Source: Paracoccus maritimus
GTDB taxonomy: Bacteria; Pseudomonadota; Alphaproteobacteria; Rhodobacterales; Rhodobacteraceae
Length of the DNA stretch: 64,000 nt
Direction of reading: 5' to 3'
Assembly: GCF_025195095.1 (NCBI RefSeq)
Contig: NZ_JANAVZ010000002.1
Span: 186,001 to 250,000 of the forward strand
The notes under the pieces: model-generated
Told to the model about the DNA's origin: nothing
Seen by the model: only the letters and a program-made list of their open reading frames with translations
The model's database searches: none
Shown: positions 53,516-63,134 of the stretch, one piece after another
Layout of the letters: the number at the start of each line of letters is the position of its first letter
Position numbering within the stretch: the first letter of the stretch is position 1
Position numbers and translations under genes: made by a program

Positions 53516-55795
53516 TCAACTGTAATGGGCGACCGGGGTCCCTGCCAGCACGCTCATGTTCAACAGACCGCGCGTCGTGATCGACGGTGTCACGATATGG
53601 GCGCGGTTGCCCATTCCCATCAGGATCGGGCCGACCTCCAGACCATTGGCACGCATCTTCAGGGCGTTGCGCACACCCGATGCGGCGTCCGTGCCCGGGA
53701 AGACGAGAACATTCGCGGCACCTTCCAGGCGCGAGCCTGGGAAGATCCGTTCGCGCAGCGCAGGGTCCAGCGCCGCATCGACATGCATTTCACCGTCATA
53801 CATGAAGTCCGGCTCGCGCGCGTCCAGCAGCGCCAGCGCTTCGCGCATCTTGCGGCCCGTATAGGTGTCGAGGTTGCCGAATTGCGAATGGGCGCACAGC
53901 GCGATCTTGGGCGTCAGGCCGAAGCGGCGGACATGGCGCGCGGCACCCAGCACGGTTTCCATGATCTCTTCGGGCGTGGGGTCGTTGTGGCACTGCGTGT
54001 CGGCAATGAACAACGGCCCGTCTTCAAGAATGATCATAGACAAGGCGCCGACCGGATGCAGCCCGCCGCGAGCAAGCACCTGGCTGATATATTGCAGATG
54101 CCAGTTATACTGTCCGAACGTGCCGCAGATCAGGCTGTCGGCCTCGCCCCGGTGAACCATCACGGCGGCGATGGCGGTGGTGTTGGTGCGCATGATCGCC
54201 CGGGCGATGTCTGGGCTGACGCCGCGCCGCGCCATCAGTTGGTGATATGTCTCCCAATAATCGCGATAGCGGGGATCGTTCTCGGGGTTCACGATCTCGA
54301 AATCCTTGTCGGGACGGATCGGCAGTCCGGCGCGTTCGGCGCGGGTCGAGATGACATCGGGACGGCCGATCAGGATCGGCACGTCGGTCGTCTCTTCCAG
54401 CATCGCGTTGGCGGCGCGCAGCACGCGTTCGTCCTCGCCTTCGGCGAAGACCAGCCGACGCTGGGTCGTGGCGGCTGCTTCGAAGACCGGGCGCATGATC
54501 AGCGCCGAACGGAAGACCGATCCGTCCAGATTGCGCTTGTAGGCGTCCAGATCCTCGATCGGACGGGTGGCTACCCCTGATTCCATCGCCGCGCGCGCGA
54601 CCGAGCTGGAGACGATACCGACGAGACGGGGATCGAACGGTTTGGGGATCAGGTAATCAGCCCCGAAGGTCAGCGTCTCGCCGCGATAGGCCGCTGCGGC
54701 CTCGGCGGCGGTTGTGGCGCGCGCCAGGGCCGCGATGCCTTCGACGCAGGCGATCTCCATCTCGTCGTTGATGGTCGTCGCGCCGACATCCAGGGCGCCG
54801 CGGAAGATGAACGGGAAGCACAGGACATTGTTGACCTGGTTCGGAAAGTCGCTGCGGCCGGTGGCGATGATTGCATCGGGCGCGACGCTGCGCACATCGT
54901 CTGGCAGGATCTCCGGCGTCGGGTTGGCAAGCGCGAAGATGATCGGACGTTCGGCCATTTTCTGGACCATCTCGGGCTTCAGCACGCCGGGTCCCGAAAG
55001 CCCAAGGAACAGGTCCGCGCCGTCGATCACCTCGGACAGGGTCCGCAGGTCGCTGGCTTGCGCGAATTCGGACTTCTGCGGGTTCATGTCTTCGACGCGG
55101 CCCTCATGCACCAACCCGTTAATATCGCATAGCCAGACATTCTCGCGCTTGACGCCCAGTTTCAGCAGCATGTTCAGGCAGGCGATTCCAGCCGCCCCGC
55201 CGCCGGTCGAGACGACCTTGATATCCTCGAACGTCTTGCCAGCCACGCGCAGCGCGTTCGTGGCGGCGGCGCCGACGACGATGGCGGTGCCGTGCTGGTC
55301 GTCGTGAAAGACCGGGATGTTCATCCGTTCGCGGCACAGCTTCTCGACGATGAAACAGTCTGGCGCCTTGATGTCTTCCAGGTTGATCGCACCGAAGGTC
55401 GGTTCCAGCGCGCAGACGATATCGGCAAGCTTCTCGGGATCGGACTGGTCCACCTCGATGTCGAAGCAGTCGATATTCGCGAATTTCTTGAACAGGACCG
55501 CCTTGCCCTCCATCACGGGCTTGGAGGCGGCGGCGCCGATATTGCCCAGGCCAAGCACGGCTGTGCCGTTCGACACCACGGCGACCAGGTTGCCGCGTGC
55601 GGTATAGCGGCTGGCGGTTGCCGGATCGGCCTTGATTTCCAGGCAGGCTTCGGCGACGCCCGGTGAATAGGCGCGGCTGAGATCGCGTCCATTCGCCAAC
55701 GGCTTCGTCGCTCGGATCTCGAGTTTGCCGGGCCGCGGAAATTCGTGATAATCCAGTGCCGCCTGACGCGCGTTGTCCTGCCTGCGATCTTCCAT
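53516..55795 (-). CDS. maeB: NADP-dependent malic enzyme with phosphotransacetylase-like domain
   Basis: 759 residues. The malic enzyme part (1-430) has [29 protein letters not shown] and the NADP fold [14 protein letters not shown]. The C-terminal part (about 430-759) resembles phosphate acetyltransferase ([16 protein letters not shown], then [12 protein letters not shown]), which in this family is regulatory and not catalytic. It makes pyruvate and NADPH from malate, useful when growing on C2/C3 acids, consistent with prpE downstream. It is monocistronic or co-transcribed with prpE only if the hairpin is read through. Confidence 0.95.
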   Translation of the reverse strand: MEDRRQDNARQAALDYHEFPRPGKLEIRATKPLANGRDLSRAYSPGVAEACLEIKADPATASRYTARGNLVAVVSNGTAVLGLGNIGAAASKPVMEGKAVLFKKFANIDCFDIEVDQSDPEKLADIVCALEPTFGAINLEDIKAPDCFIVEKLCRERMNIPVFHDDQHGTAIVVGAAATNALRVAGKTFEDIKVVSTGGGAAGIACLNMLLKLGVKRENVWLCDINGLVHEGRVEDMNPQKSEFAQASDLRTLSEVIDGADLFLGLSGPGVLKPEMVQKMAERPIIFALANPTPEILPDDVRSVAPDAIIATGRSDFPNQVNNVLCFPFIFRGALDVGATTINDEMEIACVEGIAALARATTAAEAAAAYRGETLTFGADYLIPKPFDPRLVGIVSSSVARAAMESGVATRPIEDLDAYKRNLDGSVFRSALIMRPVFEAAATTQRRLVFAEGEDERVLRAANAMLEETTDVPILIGRPDVISTRAERAGLPIRPDKDFEIVNPENDPRYRDYWETYHQLMARRGVSPDIARAIMRTNTTAIAAVMVHRGEADSLICGTFGQYNWHLQYISQVLARGGLHPVGALSMIILEDGPLFIADTQCHNDPTPEEIMETVLGAARHVRRFGLTPKIALCAHSQFGNLDTYTGRKMREALALLDAREPDFMYDGEMHVDAALDPALRERIFPGSRLEGAANVLVFPGTDAASGVRNALKMRANGLEVGPILMGMGNRAHIVTPSITTRGLLNMSVLAGTPVAHYS

Positions 55796-55925
55796 CCTTG
55801 CCCCTCCGTCTGGGAATTTAGTTCACCGTTAAACCATTTCTCGGACAAGGAACAGGCGGCTTCGGCTTGCGTTGGTGCCGCCCAAGGCGCAAAACTGCCA
55901 TCATCGACCGGAATGAGGGAAAGCC

Positions 55926-56321
55926 ATGTCACTTCTGGATGCGGCGCGCGAGGTTCGCGAAATGGCCTATGTGCCCTATTCGCGGTTCAAGGTTGGCGCT
56001 GCGGTGCGCGGCCCGTCCGGCGCCATCTATCGCGGCTGCAATGTCGAAAACGTGGCCTATCCCGAAGGCACCTGCGCCGAGGCCGGGGCGATTGCCGCGA
56101 TGGTCGCGGCGGGCGAGACCGAACTGGTAGAGGTGGCGGTGATCGCGGACAGCCCGTCTCCGGTTCCTCCCTGCGGAGGGTGCCGGCAGAAGCTGGCCGA
56201 GTTCGGGCGTCATGACACCCGGGTTCTGCTGGCGACGATCGACGGTGCGACCCTGGCGACGACGATCGGTGAATTGCTGCCCGGCCGCTTCGACGCGGGC
56301 CATATGAGCAAGGCCGAATGA
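55926..56321 (+). CDS. cdd: cytidine deaminase
   Basis: 131 residues. The zinc site is GTCAEAGAI (Cys and catalytic Glu) plus PCGGCRQ (two Cys), as in the small homotetrameric class; CNVENVAYPE binds the ribose. It deaminates cytidine and deoxycytidine to uridine forms. It heads a five-gene nucleoside salvage operon. Its stop overlaps the deoA ATG. Confidence 0.94.
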   Translation: MSLLDAAREVREMAYVPYSRFKVGAAVRGPSGAIYRGCNVENVAYPEGTCAEAGAIAAMVAAGETELVEVAVIADSPSPVPPCGGCRQKLAEFGRHDTRVLLATIDGATLATTIGELLPGRFDAGHMSKAE

Positions 56322-57601
56322 CAGATCCGCGCGCGGTCATAGCGGCCATTCGTGATGGCCGAGGTCTGGACGGGCCGGGCGCTTCCTTGATCGCGCAGGG
56401 GTTGGCCGACGGATCGGTCAGCGATGCGCAGGCGGGCGCCTTTGCGATGGCGGTGCTGACGCGGGGTGCGGGCGACAACGGCCGCGTGGCGTTGACCCGC
56501 GCGATGCGGGATTCCGGTCATGTGATGCGCTGGGAACTGCCGGGTCCGGTGGTGGACAAGCATTCGACCGGCGGCATCGGAGACACGGTCAGCCTGATCC
56601 TGGCGCCGCTTCTGGCGGCAAGCCGGGTCTATGTGCCGATGATCTCGGGGCGGGGGCTGGGTCACACCGGCGGCACCCTGGACAAGCTGGAGGCGATCCC
56701 GGGCTATATTTGCGATCAACCCGAGGAACAGTTTCGCCGGATTGTTGAAAACGTCGGCTGTTCGATCGTCTCTGCGACCGCCGATTTCGCGCCTGCGGAT
56801 CGCCGTCTTTATGCGATCCGGGACGAATCGGCCACGGTCGAATCGATCGACCTGATCACCGCCTCGATCTTGTCGAAGAAGCTGGCGGCGGGGCTTGATG
56901 CGCTGGTGCTGGATGTGAAGGCGGGGTCGGGTGCCTTCCTGAAGAAGCCCGACAGCAGCGACCGGCTGGCGCGCGCATTGGTGCAGACCGCGAATGGCGC
57001 GGGTTGCCGCAGCTCGGCCTTGATTTCGGACATGGACCAGCCGCTGGCGCGCAGCGCCGGGAACGCGCTGGAGGTCGCCGAGGCGATCCGCGTCCTTGGC
57101 GGCGAAGGCGGCGCGCTGCGCGATCTGACGCTGGAACTGGCGGCCGAATGTCTTCGTCTGGTCGGGCGGGACCCGGATGGTCTGGCAGGACTGATCGATT
57201 CGGGCGCGGCGGCCGAAACCTTTGGTCGGATGGTTGCCGCGCAGGGCGGGCCGCACGACCTTCTGGACCGGCCCGACGCGTATCTTGAAACAGCCCCTGT
57301 CATTTGTCCGGTTCCGGTCGGGCAGGGCGCGGTTGCGGCGATCGACGTGAGCGCGCTGGGACACGCCATTGTCGCGCTTGGCGGCGGGCGTGTCCGAGCG
57401 GGTGAGAGGATCGATCATCGCGTGGGTCTGAGCGCGTTGGCCAAGCTGGGCGAACCGGTCGGACCGGACAGGCCCGTGGCGATGGTTCATGCCGCCGACC
57501 AGACTGCTGCGGGTATCGCCGTTGCCGCCGTGCAGGCCGCCTACAGGATTGGTGAGGCCGCCGTCGCGGGTCCGCTGGTCCGTGACAGGATCAGCGCATG
57601 A
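56318..57601 (+). CDS. deoA: thymidine phosphorylase
   Basis: 427 residues. The phosphate-binding KHSTGGIGDTVSL and GRGLGHTGGTLDKLE signatures and the glycine-rich DVKAGSGAFLKK are intact. It splits thymidine (and deoxyuridine) into base and deoxyribose 1-phosphate. It is second in the cdd-deoA-deoB-add-upp operon, with ATGA overlaps on both sides. Confidence 0.95.
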   Translation: MTDPRAVIAAIRDGRGLDGPGASLIAQGLADGSVSDAQAGAFAMAVLTRGAGDNGRVALTRAMRDSGHVMRWELPGPVVDKHSTGGIGDTVSLILAPLLAASRVYVPMISGRGLGHTGGTLDKLEAIPGYICDQPEEQFRRIVENVGCSIVSATADFAPADRRLYAIRDESATVESIDLITASILSKKLAAGLDALVLDVKAGSGAFLKKPDSSDRLARALVQTANGAGCRSSALISDMDQPLARSAGNALEVAEAIRVLGGEGGALRDLTLELAAECLRLVGRDPDGLAGLIDSGAAAETFGRMVAAQGGPHDLLDRPDAYLETAPVICPVPVGQGAVAAIDVSALGHAIVALGGGRVRAGERIDHRVGLSALAKLGEPVGPDRPVAMVHAADQTAAGIAVAAVQAAYRIGEAAVAGPLVRDRISA

Positions 57602-58785
57602 CCCGAAACCGCGCCTTCCTGATCGTCATGGACAGTGTCGGAATCGGCGGGGCGCCGGATGCCGGGCAGTTCTTCAACAATGATACGCCCGATACCGGCG
57701 CGAATACCGTCGGCCACATCGCCCAGGCGCAGACACTGCACCTGCCCAATCTGGATCGTCTGGGACTTGGCGCGGCGATCCGGCTTGCCTCGGGGCTGGA
57801 CGCGCCGGGGCTGACGGCGGCGGCAGAAGGGTTATGGGGCGGCGCGACAGAGATTTCGCCCGGCAAGGACACGCCATCCGGTCATTGGGAAATCGCCGGC
57901 GTGCCGGTGCCGTGGGAATGGACCTATTTTCCGAAGACCGTTCCAGCCTTTCCAGACGCGGTGACCGCGCGCATCTGCGAACTGGCCGGAACCCAGGGCA
58001 TTCTGGCAAATTGCCATGCATCGGGAACCCAGGTGATCGAGGATTTCGGGGCCGAACATCTCAGGACCGGCTGGCCGATCTGCTATACCTCGGTCGATAG
58101 CGTGCTGCAGATCGCCGCACATCAGGATCATTTCGGCCTGGATCGCCTGATCGCGCTGTGCGAGGGGCTGGCGCCGATGTTGCATCAGATGCGCGTGGGT
58201 CGCGTCATCGCGCGGCCTTTCCTGGGTGAGCGACCGGGCGAATTCAGCCGCACGCCCAATCGCCGCGACTTCGCCATCGCACCGCCTGCAGATACGATTC
58301 TGGACATTGCTGCCGGCGCCGGTCGCGTGACGCATGCCGTCGGCAAGATCGGCGATATCTTCAGCCACCGTGGCATCACGCATCTGCACAAGGGAAAGTC
58401 CGACGCCGATCTGGCCGATCACCTTCTGCGATTGGGACGCGAGGCCGAGCCCGGCAGCCTGACATTTGCCAATTTCGTCGAATTTGACACCAATTTCGGA
58501 CATCGCCGCGATATTCCCGGCTATGCCGCACAGCTGGAATGGTTCGACAGCGTGGCGGGCCAGTTCATGAACCTGCTTGGGCCGGGCGATCTGGCGATCT
58601 TCACTGCCGATCACGGCAACGATCCATCCTGGACCGGCACCGACCACACGCGCGAACGGGTGCCGGTGCTGGGCTTCGGCCTGGGGGCAAGGGGGCTCGG
58701 GCTGGTCGGTTTCAGCGATATTGGCGCGTCGATCATGGCGCATCTGGAACTGCCCGCGCCGCAACATGGAAAGTCTTTTATTTGA
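57598..58785 (+). CDS. deoB: phosphopentomutase
   Basis: 395 residues. Alkaline-phosphatase-superfamily metal motifs occur at the start (IVMDSVGIGGAPDA) and end (FTADHGNDPSWTGTDHTRE), with the phospho-acceptor Thr region in GKDTPSGHWE. It converts (deoxy)ribose 1-phosphate from DeoA to the 5-phosphate. Its TGA overlaps a TTG start of add. deoC, which would use the product, is not in the operon. Confidence 0.95.
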   Translation: MTRNRAFLIVMDSVGIGGAPDAGQFFNNDTPDTGANTVGHIAQAQTLHLPNLDRLGLGAAIRLASGLDAPGLTAAAEGLWGGATEISPGKDTPSGHWEIAGVPVPWEWTYFPKTVPAFPDAVTARICELAGTQGILANCHASGTQVIEDFGAEHLRTGWPICYTSVDSVLQIAAHQDHFGLDRLIALCEGLAPMLHQMRVGRVIARPFLGERPGEFSRTPNRRDFAIAPPADTILDIAAGAGRVTHAVGKIGDIFSHRGITHLHKGKSDADLADHLLRLGREAEPGSLTFANFVEFDTNFGHRRDIPGYAAQLEWFDSVAGQFMNLLGPGDLAIFTADHGNDPSWTGTDHTRERVPVLGFGLGARGLGLVGFSDIGASIMAHLELPAPQHGKSFI

Positions 58786-59741
58786 ACAAGATAGAGCTTC
58801 ATCTTCATCTAGAAGGCGCGGCACCGCCGGGTCTTGTCCGTGCGTTGGCCGCGGAAAAACATGCCGACCTGTCGCGGATCTTCGATGCGCGCGGACATTA
58901 TGCCTATGACGGTTTCGACGACTTCCTTCGGGTCTATGAGGCCGCGACAAGCGTGCTGCAGACTCCCCGCGACTATGCGCGGCTGCTGCGCGACGTGCTG
59001 GAACGCAGCGCCGAGCAGGGCGTGATCTATACCGAGCTTTTCGTCTCTCCCGAATTTTGTGGCGGTGGCGATCTGGCCGCGTGGCGCGACTATTTGGCGG
59101 CGATGATCGAGGTCGCAGACCAGATGCGGGCGCACGGCATCGACAGCCGGGGCATCGTCACCTGCATCCGGCATTTCGGACCTGATCGTGCCAAGGCATC
59201 GGCATTATGTGCGGCGGAAACCGCCGGGAACTGGATCACCGGATTTGGCATGGGTGGCGCAGAAGCCGTTGGAAAGGCAACCGATTATCGGTGGAGTTTC
59301 GATTGCGCACGCGAGGCAGGCTTGGGCCTGACCTGCCATGCCGGCGAATGGGGCGGACCCGACAGTATCCGGCAGGCTCTGGATCTGGGCGTGACGCGGC
59401 TGGGACACGGCGTCCGCGCGATCGAGGATGACGCGCTGGTCCGGGATCTGGTTGCGCGCGGCACCGTGCTGGAGGTCTGTCCCGGCTCGAACGTGGCGTT
59501 GGGGTTGTATCCTGGCTGGTCGTTGCATCCGATCGCACGGCTGGCGGATGCCGGGGTCAAGGTGACCGTCTCGACCGATGACCCACCGTTCTTCTACACG
59601 ACCATGCGGCATGAATACGACCGGCTTGCCGATGCCTTCGGTTGGGGCGAAGACGACTTCGCACAGATCAACCGATGGGCGGTCGAAGCCGCGTTCTGCG
59701 ATACCCCGACCCGCGACAGGCTGAGAAAGGAATTCCCGTGA
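58782..59741 (+). CDS. add: adenosine deaminase family protein
   Basis: 319 residues from a TTG overlapping the deoB stop (TTGA), with GGAAAG upstream; the next residues [15 protein letters not shown] give the metal-binding HxH motif directly, so no later start is possible. Other ligands are [11 protein letters not shown] (His, Glu), RLGHGVRA and the terminal VSTDDPPFF (Asp-Asp). It deaminates adenosine to inosine; adenine deaminase activity, found in some relatives, cannot be ruled out. upp starts within its stop codon. Confidence 0.92.
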   Translation: MNKIELHLHLEGAAPPGLVRALAAEKHADLSRIFDARGHYAYDGFDDFLRVYEAATSVLQTPRDYARLLRDVLERSAEQGVIYTELFVSPEFCGGGDLAAWRDYLAAMIEVADQMRAHGIDSRGIVTCIRHFGPDRAKASALCAAETAGNWITGFGMGGAEAVGKATDYRWSFDCAREAGLGLTCHAGEWGGPDSIRQALDLGVTRLGHGVRAIEDDALVRDLVARGTVLEVCPGSNVALGLYPGWSLHPIARLADAGVKVTVSTDDPPFFYTTMRHEYDRLADAFGWGEDDFAQINRWAVEAAFCDTPTRDRLRKEFP

Positions 59742-60370
59742 CCGACCCGCATCTGACCGTCATCACCCACCCGCTGGTCCAGCACAAGCTGACGATCATG
59801 CGTCAGAAGGACGTCTCGACCGCCAGTTTCCGGCGATTGCTGCGCGAGATCAGCCTGCTTCTGGCTTACGAGGTGACGCGCGAACTGGAACTGACCACGA
59901 CGACCATCGACACCCCGTTGTGCCAGATGCAGGCGCCAACGCTGGAAGGCAAGAAGCTTGCTCTGATCTCGATCTTGCGGGCGGGCAACGGATTGCTGGA
60001 CGGAATCCTGGAACTGATCCCGGCGGCGCGTGTCGGATTCGTCGGGCTGTACCGCGATCCCGAAACGCTGCAGCCGGTCGAATATTATTGCAAGGTTCCG
60101 GCCTTGGATCAGCGCATGACCATTGTCGTCGATCCGATGCTGGCAACCGGGAATTCCTCGGTCGCGGCCATCGACATGCTGAAGGCGCGCGGGGCGAAAA
60201 ACCTGCGTTTCCTGTGCCTTCTGGCCGCACCTGAAGGTGTTGCGCGAATGCGCGAAGCCCATCCCGACGTGCCGATCTGGACCGCCGCGCTGGATGAGCG
60301 CCTGGACGATCACGGCTATATCGTCCCGGGGCTGGGCGATGCCGGTGACCGGATGTTCGGCACCAAGTAG
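59738..60370 (+). CDS. upp: uracil phosphoribosyltransferase
   Basis: 210 residues from a GTG overlapping the add stop (GTGA). Conserved motifs are [25 protein letters not shown], the PRPP loop [13 protein letters not shown] and the uracil-binding [12 protein letters not shown]. It joins uracil to PRPP to give UMP, recapturing the base released by the upstream enzymes. It is the last gene of the operon. Confidence 0.95.
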   Translation: MTDPHLTVITHPLVQHKLTIMRQKDVSTASFRRLLREISLLLAYEVTRELELTTTTIDTPLCQMQAPTLEGKKLALISILRAGNGLLDGILELIPAARVGFVGLYRDPETLQPVEYYCKVPALDQRMTIVVDPMLATGNSSVAAIDMLKARGAKNLRFLCLLAAPEGVARMREAHPDVPIWTAALDERLDDHGYIVPGLGDAGDRMFGTK

Positions 60371-60397
60371 CCCGGTCGTTAACCTGTGTTTCAGGCT

Positions 60398-60419
60398 TTT
60401 GGCCTAGCTCTGGGCCAAA
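60398..60419 (+). terminator. hairpin after upp
   Basis: A 7-bp stem TTTGGCC / GGCCAAA with an 8-nt loop lies 28 bp after the upp stop and 22 bp before the SPOR-domain gene. There is no T-run after it, so it may be an attenuator or a weak terminator. Confidence 0.4.
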
Positions 60420-60441
60420 GGGTCGAATCGCGGGTGGATGG

Positions 60442-61491
60442 ATGCGGGTGTGGTGGTGTGCGGTCTGGATGATGGCGTTGACGGCCACGGTGCAGGCCGC
60501 CCCGGTGCCGCAACCGCCGCCGGAATTCGCCGGCGGCCAGTATATCGACGGCGAAGGCTGCGTTTTCCTGCGCGACGGCAGCGGATGGGTTCCGCGTCTG
60601 GACAGATCCGGCGCGGCCATCTGTGGTTTTCCCCCGACCTTGTCATCGCGGCGCACGGATCCTGACAGTGAACGTGTCTTATCCTCTGCCCAGGAAGAAT
60701 CGCAGCCTTCGGCCGAGGATATCCTGATCGAAACGCTTGCGTCGGGCTTGCGGCAGGGTGAATTCAACGCGGACCCCGCGCCGGTCGCGGAACGCCGCGA
60801 TCCGCCGATCCTTCGCCGCAATGATCCGGTCACCGACGAGTTGGGTCAGCTTGCCGCGCAGCAGGCTGCGTTGCGTGGCGTTCTGTCGGGCGCTGCCGGC
60901 AGTAGTTCCAGGCTTTGCGACTTGCTGGGATATCAGCCGGTTGGGAATGCCGCACCAATCCTTGGCGGCGACGTCACCCAAGGGCTGTGCGCAGGCATGC
61001 GCGCCCCGGTGCCGGAAGAACGGATCATCAAGGTCGGGAAACGCGACGAACGCGAGAACGCGCAAATCGCGTCGTCCGCCAGACCGGAAACAAAACGGGC
61101 CGGCCCGCAGGCCGCAGAGTCAGTTGCCGTGGATCGCCGGACGGACCACGCCGTCTCGCCCACCCGCAAGTCCGACCCGTCACGGGTCGCAAATTCTGCG
61201 CTGGGTCGCGGACTGGCGTCCAGGTCAGCCCAGGCGCAGGCACCCACGGTCGAGATGATCCCGGCCTCGGCGCGCTATGTCCAGATCGGCGGATATGCGG
61301 ATGACGGGAACGCGGTGTCCGCCATCCGCAAATTGTCCGCGATGGGATTTCGCGTGGCGCAGAGGCGCGACCGTGACGGTGATCGCGTCCTGAGGGTCAT
61401 TCTGGCAGGGCCGTTCACCGACCGGCGCGATCTGGTCGAGGCACTGAACCGGTTGCGCGACAGCGGATATCCCAACGCCGTGGCACGCTGA
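60442..61491 (+). CDS. SPOR-domain envelope protein
   Basis: 349 residues. The signal peptide covers about 1-19 (MMALTATVQAA). A conserved N-terminal region with Cys pairs (EGCVFLRDGSGWVPR, AICGF) is followed by a long disordered basic middle. The C-terminal 75 residues form a SPOR fold (ARYVQIGGYADDGNAVSAIRKL to RVILAGPFTDRRD). SPOR domains bind denuded glycan strands and bring proteins to division sites. The gene is probably transcribed separately from upp. Confidence 0.85.
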   Translation: MRVWWCAVWMMALTATVQAAPVPQPPPEFAGGQYIDGEGCVFLRDGSGWVPRLDRSGAAICGFPPTLSSRRTDPDSERVLSSAQEESQPSAEDILIETLASGLRQGEFNADPAPVAERRDPPILRRNDPVTDELGQLAAQQAALRGVLSGAAGSSSRLCDLLGYQPVGNAAPILGGDVTQGLCAGMRAPVPEERIIKVGKRDERENAQIASSARPETKRAGPQAAESVAVDRRTDHAVSPTRKSDPSRVANSALGRGLASRSAQAQAPTVEMIPASARYVQIGGYADDGNAVSAIRKLSAMGFRVAQRRDRDGDRVLRVILAGPFTDRRDLVEALNRLRDSGYPNAVAR

Positions 61492-61569
61492 CGCGCTATC
61501 GCCGATGACTGCCGGCACGTCCTGGGTGGCACGCTGCTGATGCTTGCCGGGTTGGCCCGACATGGGCGA

Positions 61570-61719
61570 TCAGGCTGCGCGCTGCGCGTCGAATTCGGTC
61601 ACGACGATGCGGGGCCGTTCGTCTCGGCTGTAATAGGCATACATCTGGTCCAGCACCGCTTCGGCCTCCTGGGCGCGCTTGCGGTCCGCGATGCTCTGCG
61701 GCTTTGACGCTTGGCTCAT
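61570..61719 (-). CDS. small conserved-looking ORF, 49 residues, function unknown
   Basis: A 49-codon frame starts at ATG with GGAGA eight bases upstream. Its composition is coding-like (mostly G/C third positions), with an N-terminal basic part (MSQASKPQSIADRKR) and an acidic helix leading to AYYSRDERPRIVVTEFD. There is no signal peptide or known domain that I recognise. It lies between the SPOR-domain gene (convergent) and tyrS (same strand, 114 bp upstream). A true small protein is more likely than chance given the ribosome site. Confidence 0.6.
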   Translation of the reverse strand: MSQASKPQSIADRKRAQEAEAVLDQMYAYYSRDERPRIVVTEFDAQRAA

Positions 61720-61833
61720 GTCTCGTCTCCGGTCATGGAGTGATCTCCTCCACGAGCGGCCACTTAGTCGGCATCAAACGCCATTTCCAGCCTTCGTAAC
61801 GCACCGTCACCGAGACGTTACGGACGCACGATG

Positions 61834-63078
61834 CTAGCCGACCCGCACCATGCGATGCTTTTTCCGGCCGACCGAGACTTTCAGTCCGTCGCCGATCAGC
61901 GCCTCGTCAATGGGCAGTTGCGGATCGCTGACGGGATCGTTGTTAAGGCGCAGCCCGCCTTCGGCGATCAGGCGCTTGGCCTCCTTGCCGCTGGCGGTGA
62001 TGCCGGTCTGGACCAGCATCTGAACGACCGACAATCCGCCGTCCAGCGACCCGGCGGGCAGGGTGGCGATTTCCAGATCGCCACCCGCGCCGCCCTGTTC
62101 GAAGACCTCGCGAGCCGTCGCCTCGGCGCTGGCTGCCGCGTCGGCACCGTGCAGAAGCGTTGTCACCTCGTTGGCAAGGCGCATCTTGGCCTCGTTGATC
62201 TCGGACCCTTGCAGCGCGCCAAGACGGTCGCATTCCTCGACCGGCAGTTCAGTATACAGCTTCAGGAAACGGCCCACATCGGCGTCGGTGGTGTTGCGCC
62301 AAAACTGCCAGAACTCGTAAGGCGACAGCATCGCGCTGCTCAGCCAGACCGCACCTCCCGCAGACTTGCCCATCTTGCGCCCGTCGCTGGTCGTCAGCAA
62401 AGGCGAGGTCAGCCCCCAGATCACCGCATCGTCCACGCGCCGGGTCAGGTCGATCCCATTGACGATATTGCCCCATTGATCCGATCCGCCCATCTGCAAC
62501 TGGCAGCCATAGCGGCGGTGAAGTTCAAGAAAATCATAGGCCTGCAGGATCATGTAGTTGAATTCCAGGAAGGACAGCGACTGTTCGCGGTCCAGCCGGG
62601 ATTTCACCGACTCGAAGCTCAGCATCCGGTTGACGCTGAAATGCCGGCCGATATCGCGCAGGAATTCCAGATAGTTCAGCCCGTCCAGCCATTCGGCGTT
62701 GTTCAGCATCAGCGCCGCGTTGTCGCCATAGTCCAGATAGCGTGCAAAGACCTGACCCATACCGTCGATATTCGACTGGATCGCCGCGGCGTCCAGAAGC
62801 GGCCGTTCCTCGGACCGGAAGGACGGATCGCCGACCTTGGTGGTGCCGCCGCCCATCAGCGTGATCGGCCGGTTGCCGGTCTTCTGGAACCAGCGCAGCA
62901 TCATGATGTTCAGCAGATGGCCCACATGCAGGGAAGCGGCGGTCGCATCATAGCCGATATAGGCCGTCACCGGCCCGGCCAGCAGCGCACGGTCCAGCCC
63001 TTCGTAATCGGTGCAGTCGGCGACATAGCCACGTTCGATCATCACGCGCAGGAAGTCGGACTTTGGGGCATGGGTCAT
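61834..63078 (-). CDS. tyrS: tyrosyl-tRNA synthetase
   Basis: 414 residues from an ATG preceded by GGAAACAG. The class I motif HIGH appears as HVGH in ASLHVGHLL and KMSKS as KMGKS; the tyrosine pocket [15 protein letters not shown]-like and GGSDQWGN are present. An S4 RNA-binding domain forms the C-terminus (about 345-410, [16 protein letters not shown]). It charges tRNA-Tyr. It is divergent from anmK with only 56 bp between the starts. Confidence 0.96.
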   Translation of the reverse strand: MTHAPKSDFLRVMIERGYVADCTDYEGLDRALLAGPVTAYIGYDATAASLHVGHLLNIMMLRWFQKTGNRPITLMGGGTTKVGDPSFRSEERPLLDAAAIQSNIDGMGQVFARYLDYGDNAALMLNNAEWLDGLNYLEFLRDIGRHFSVNRMLSFESVKSRLDREQSLSFLEFNYMILQAYDFLELHRRYGCQLQMGGSDQWGNIVNGIDLTRRVDDAVIWGLTSPLLTTSDGRKMGKSAGGAVWLSSAMLSPYEFWQFWRNTTDADVGRFLKLYTELPVEECDRLGALQGSEINEAKMRLANEVTTLLHGADAAASAEATAREVFEQGGAGGDLEIATLPAGSLDGGLSVVQMLVQTGITASGKEAKRLIAEGGLRLNNDPVSDPQLPIDEALIGDGLKVSVGRKKHRMVRVG

Positions 63079-63134
63079 GGGCTGTTTCCTTCTGATCGGG
63101 GCGGATATACCGGCTGGGGAAGCAAAGGAAAAGC

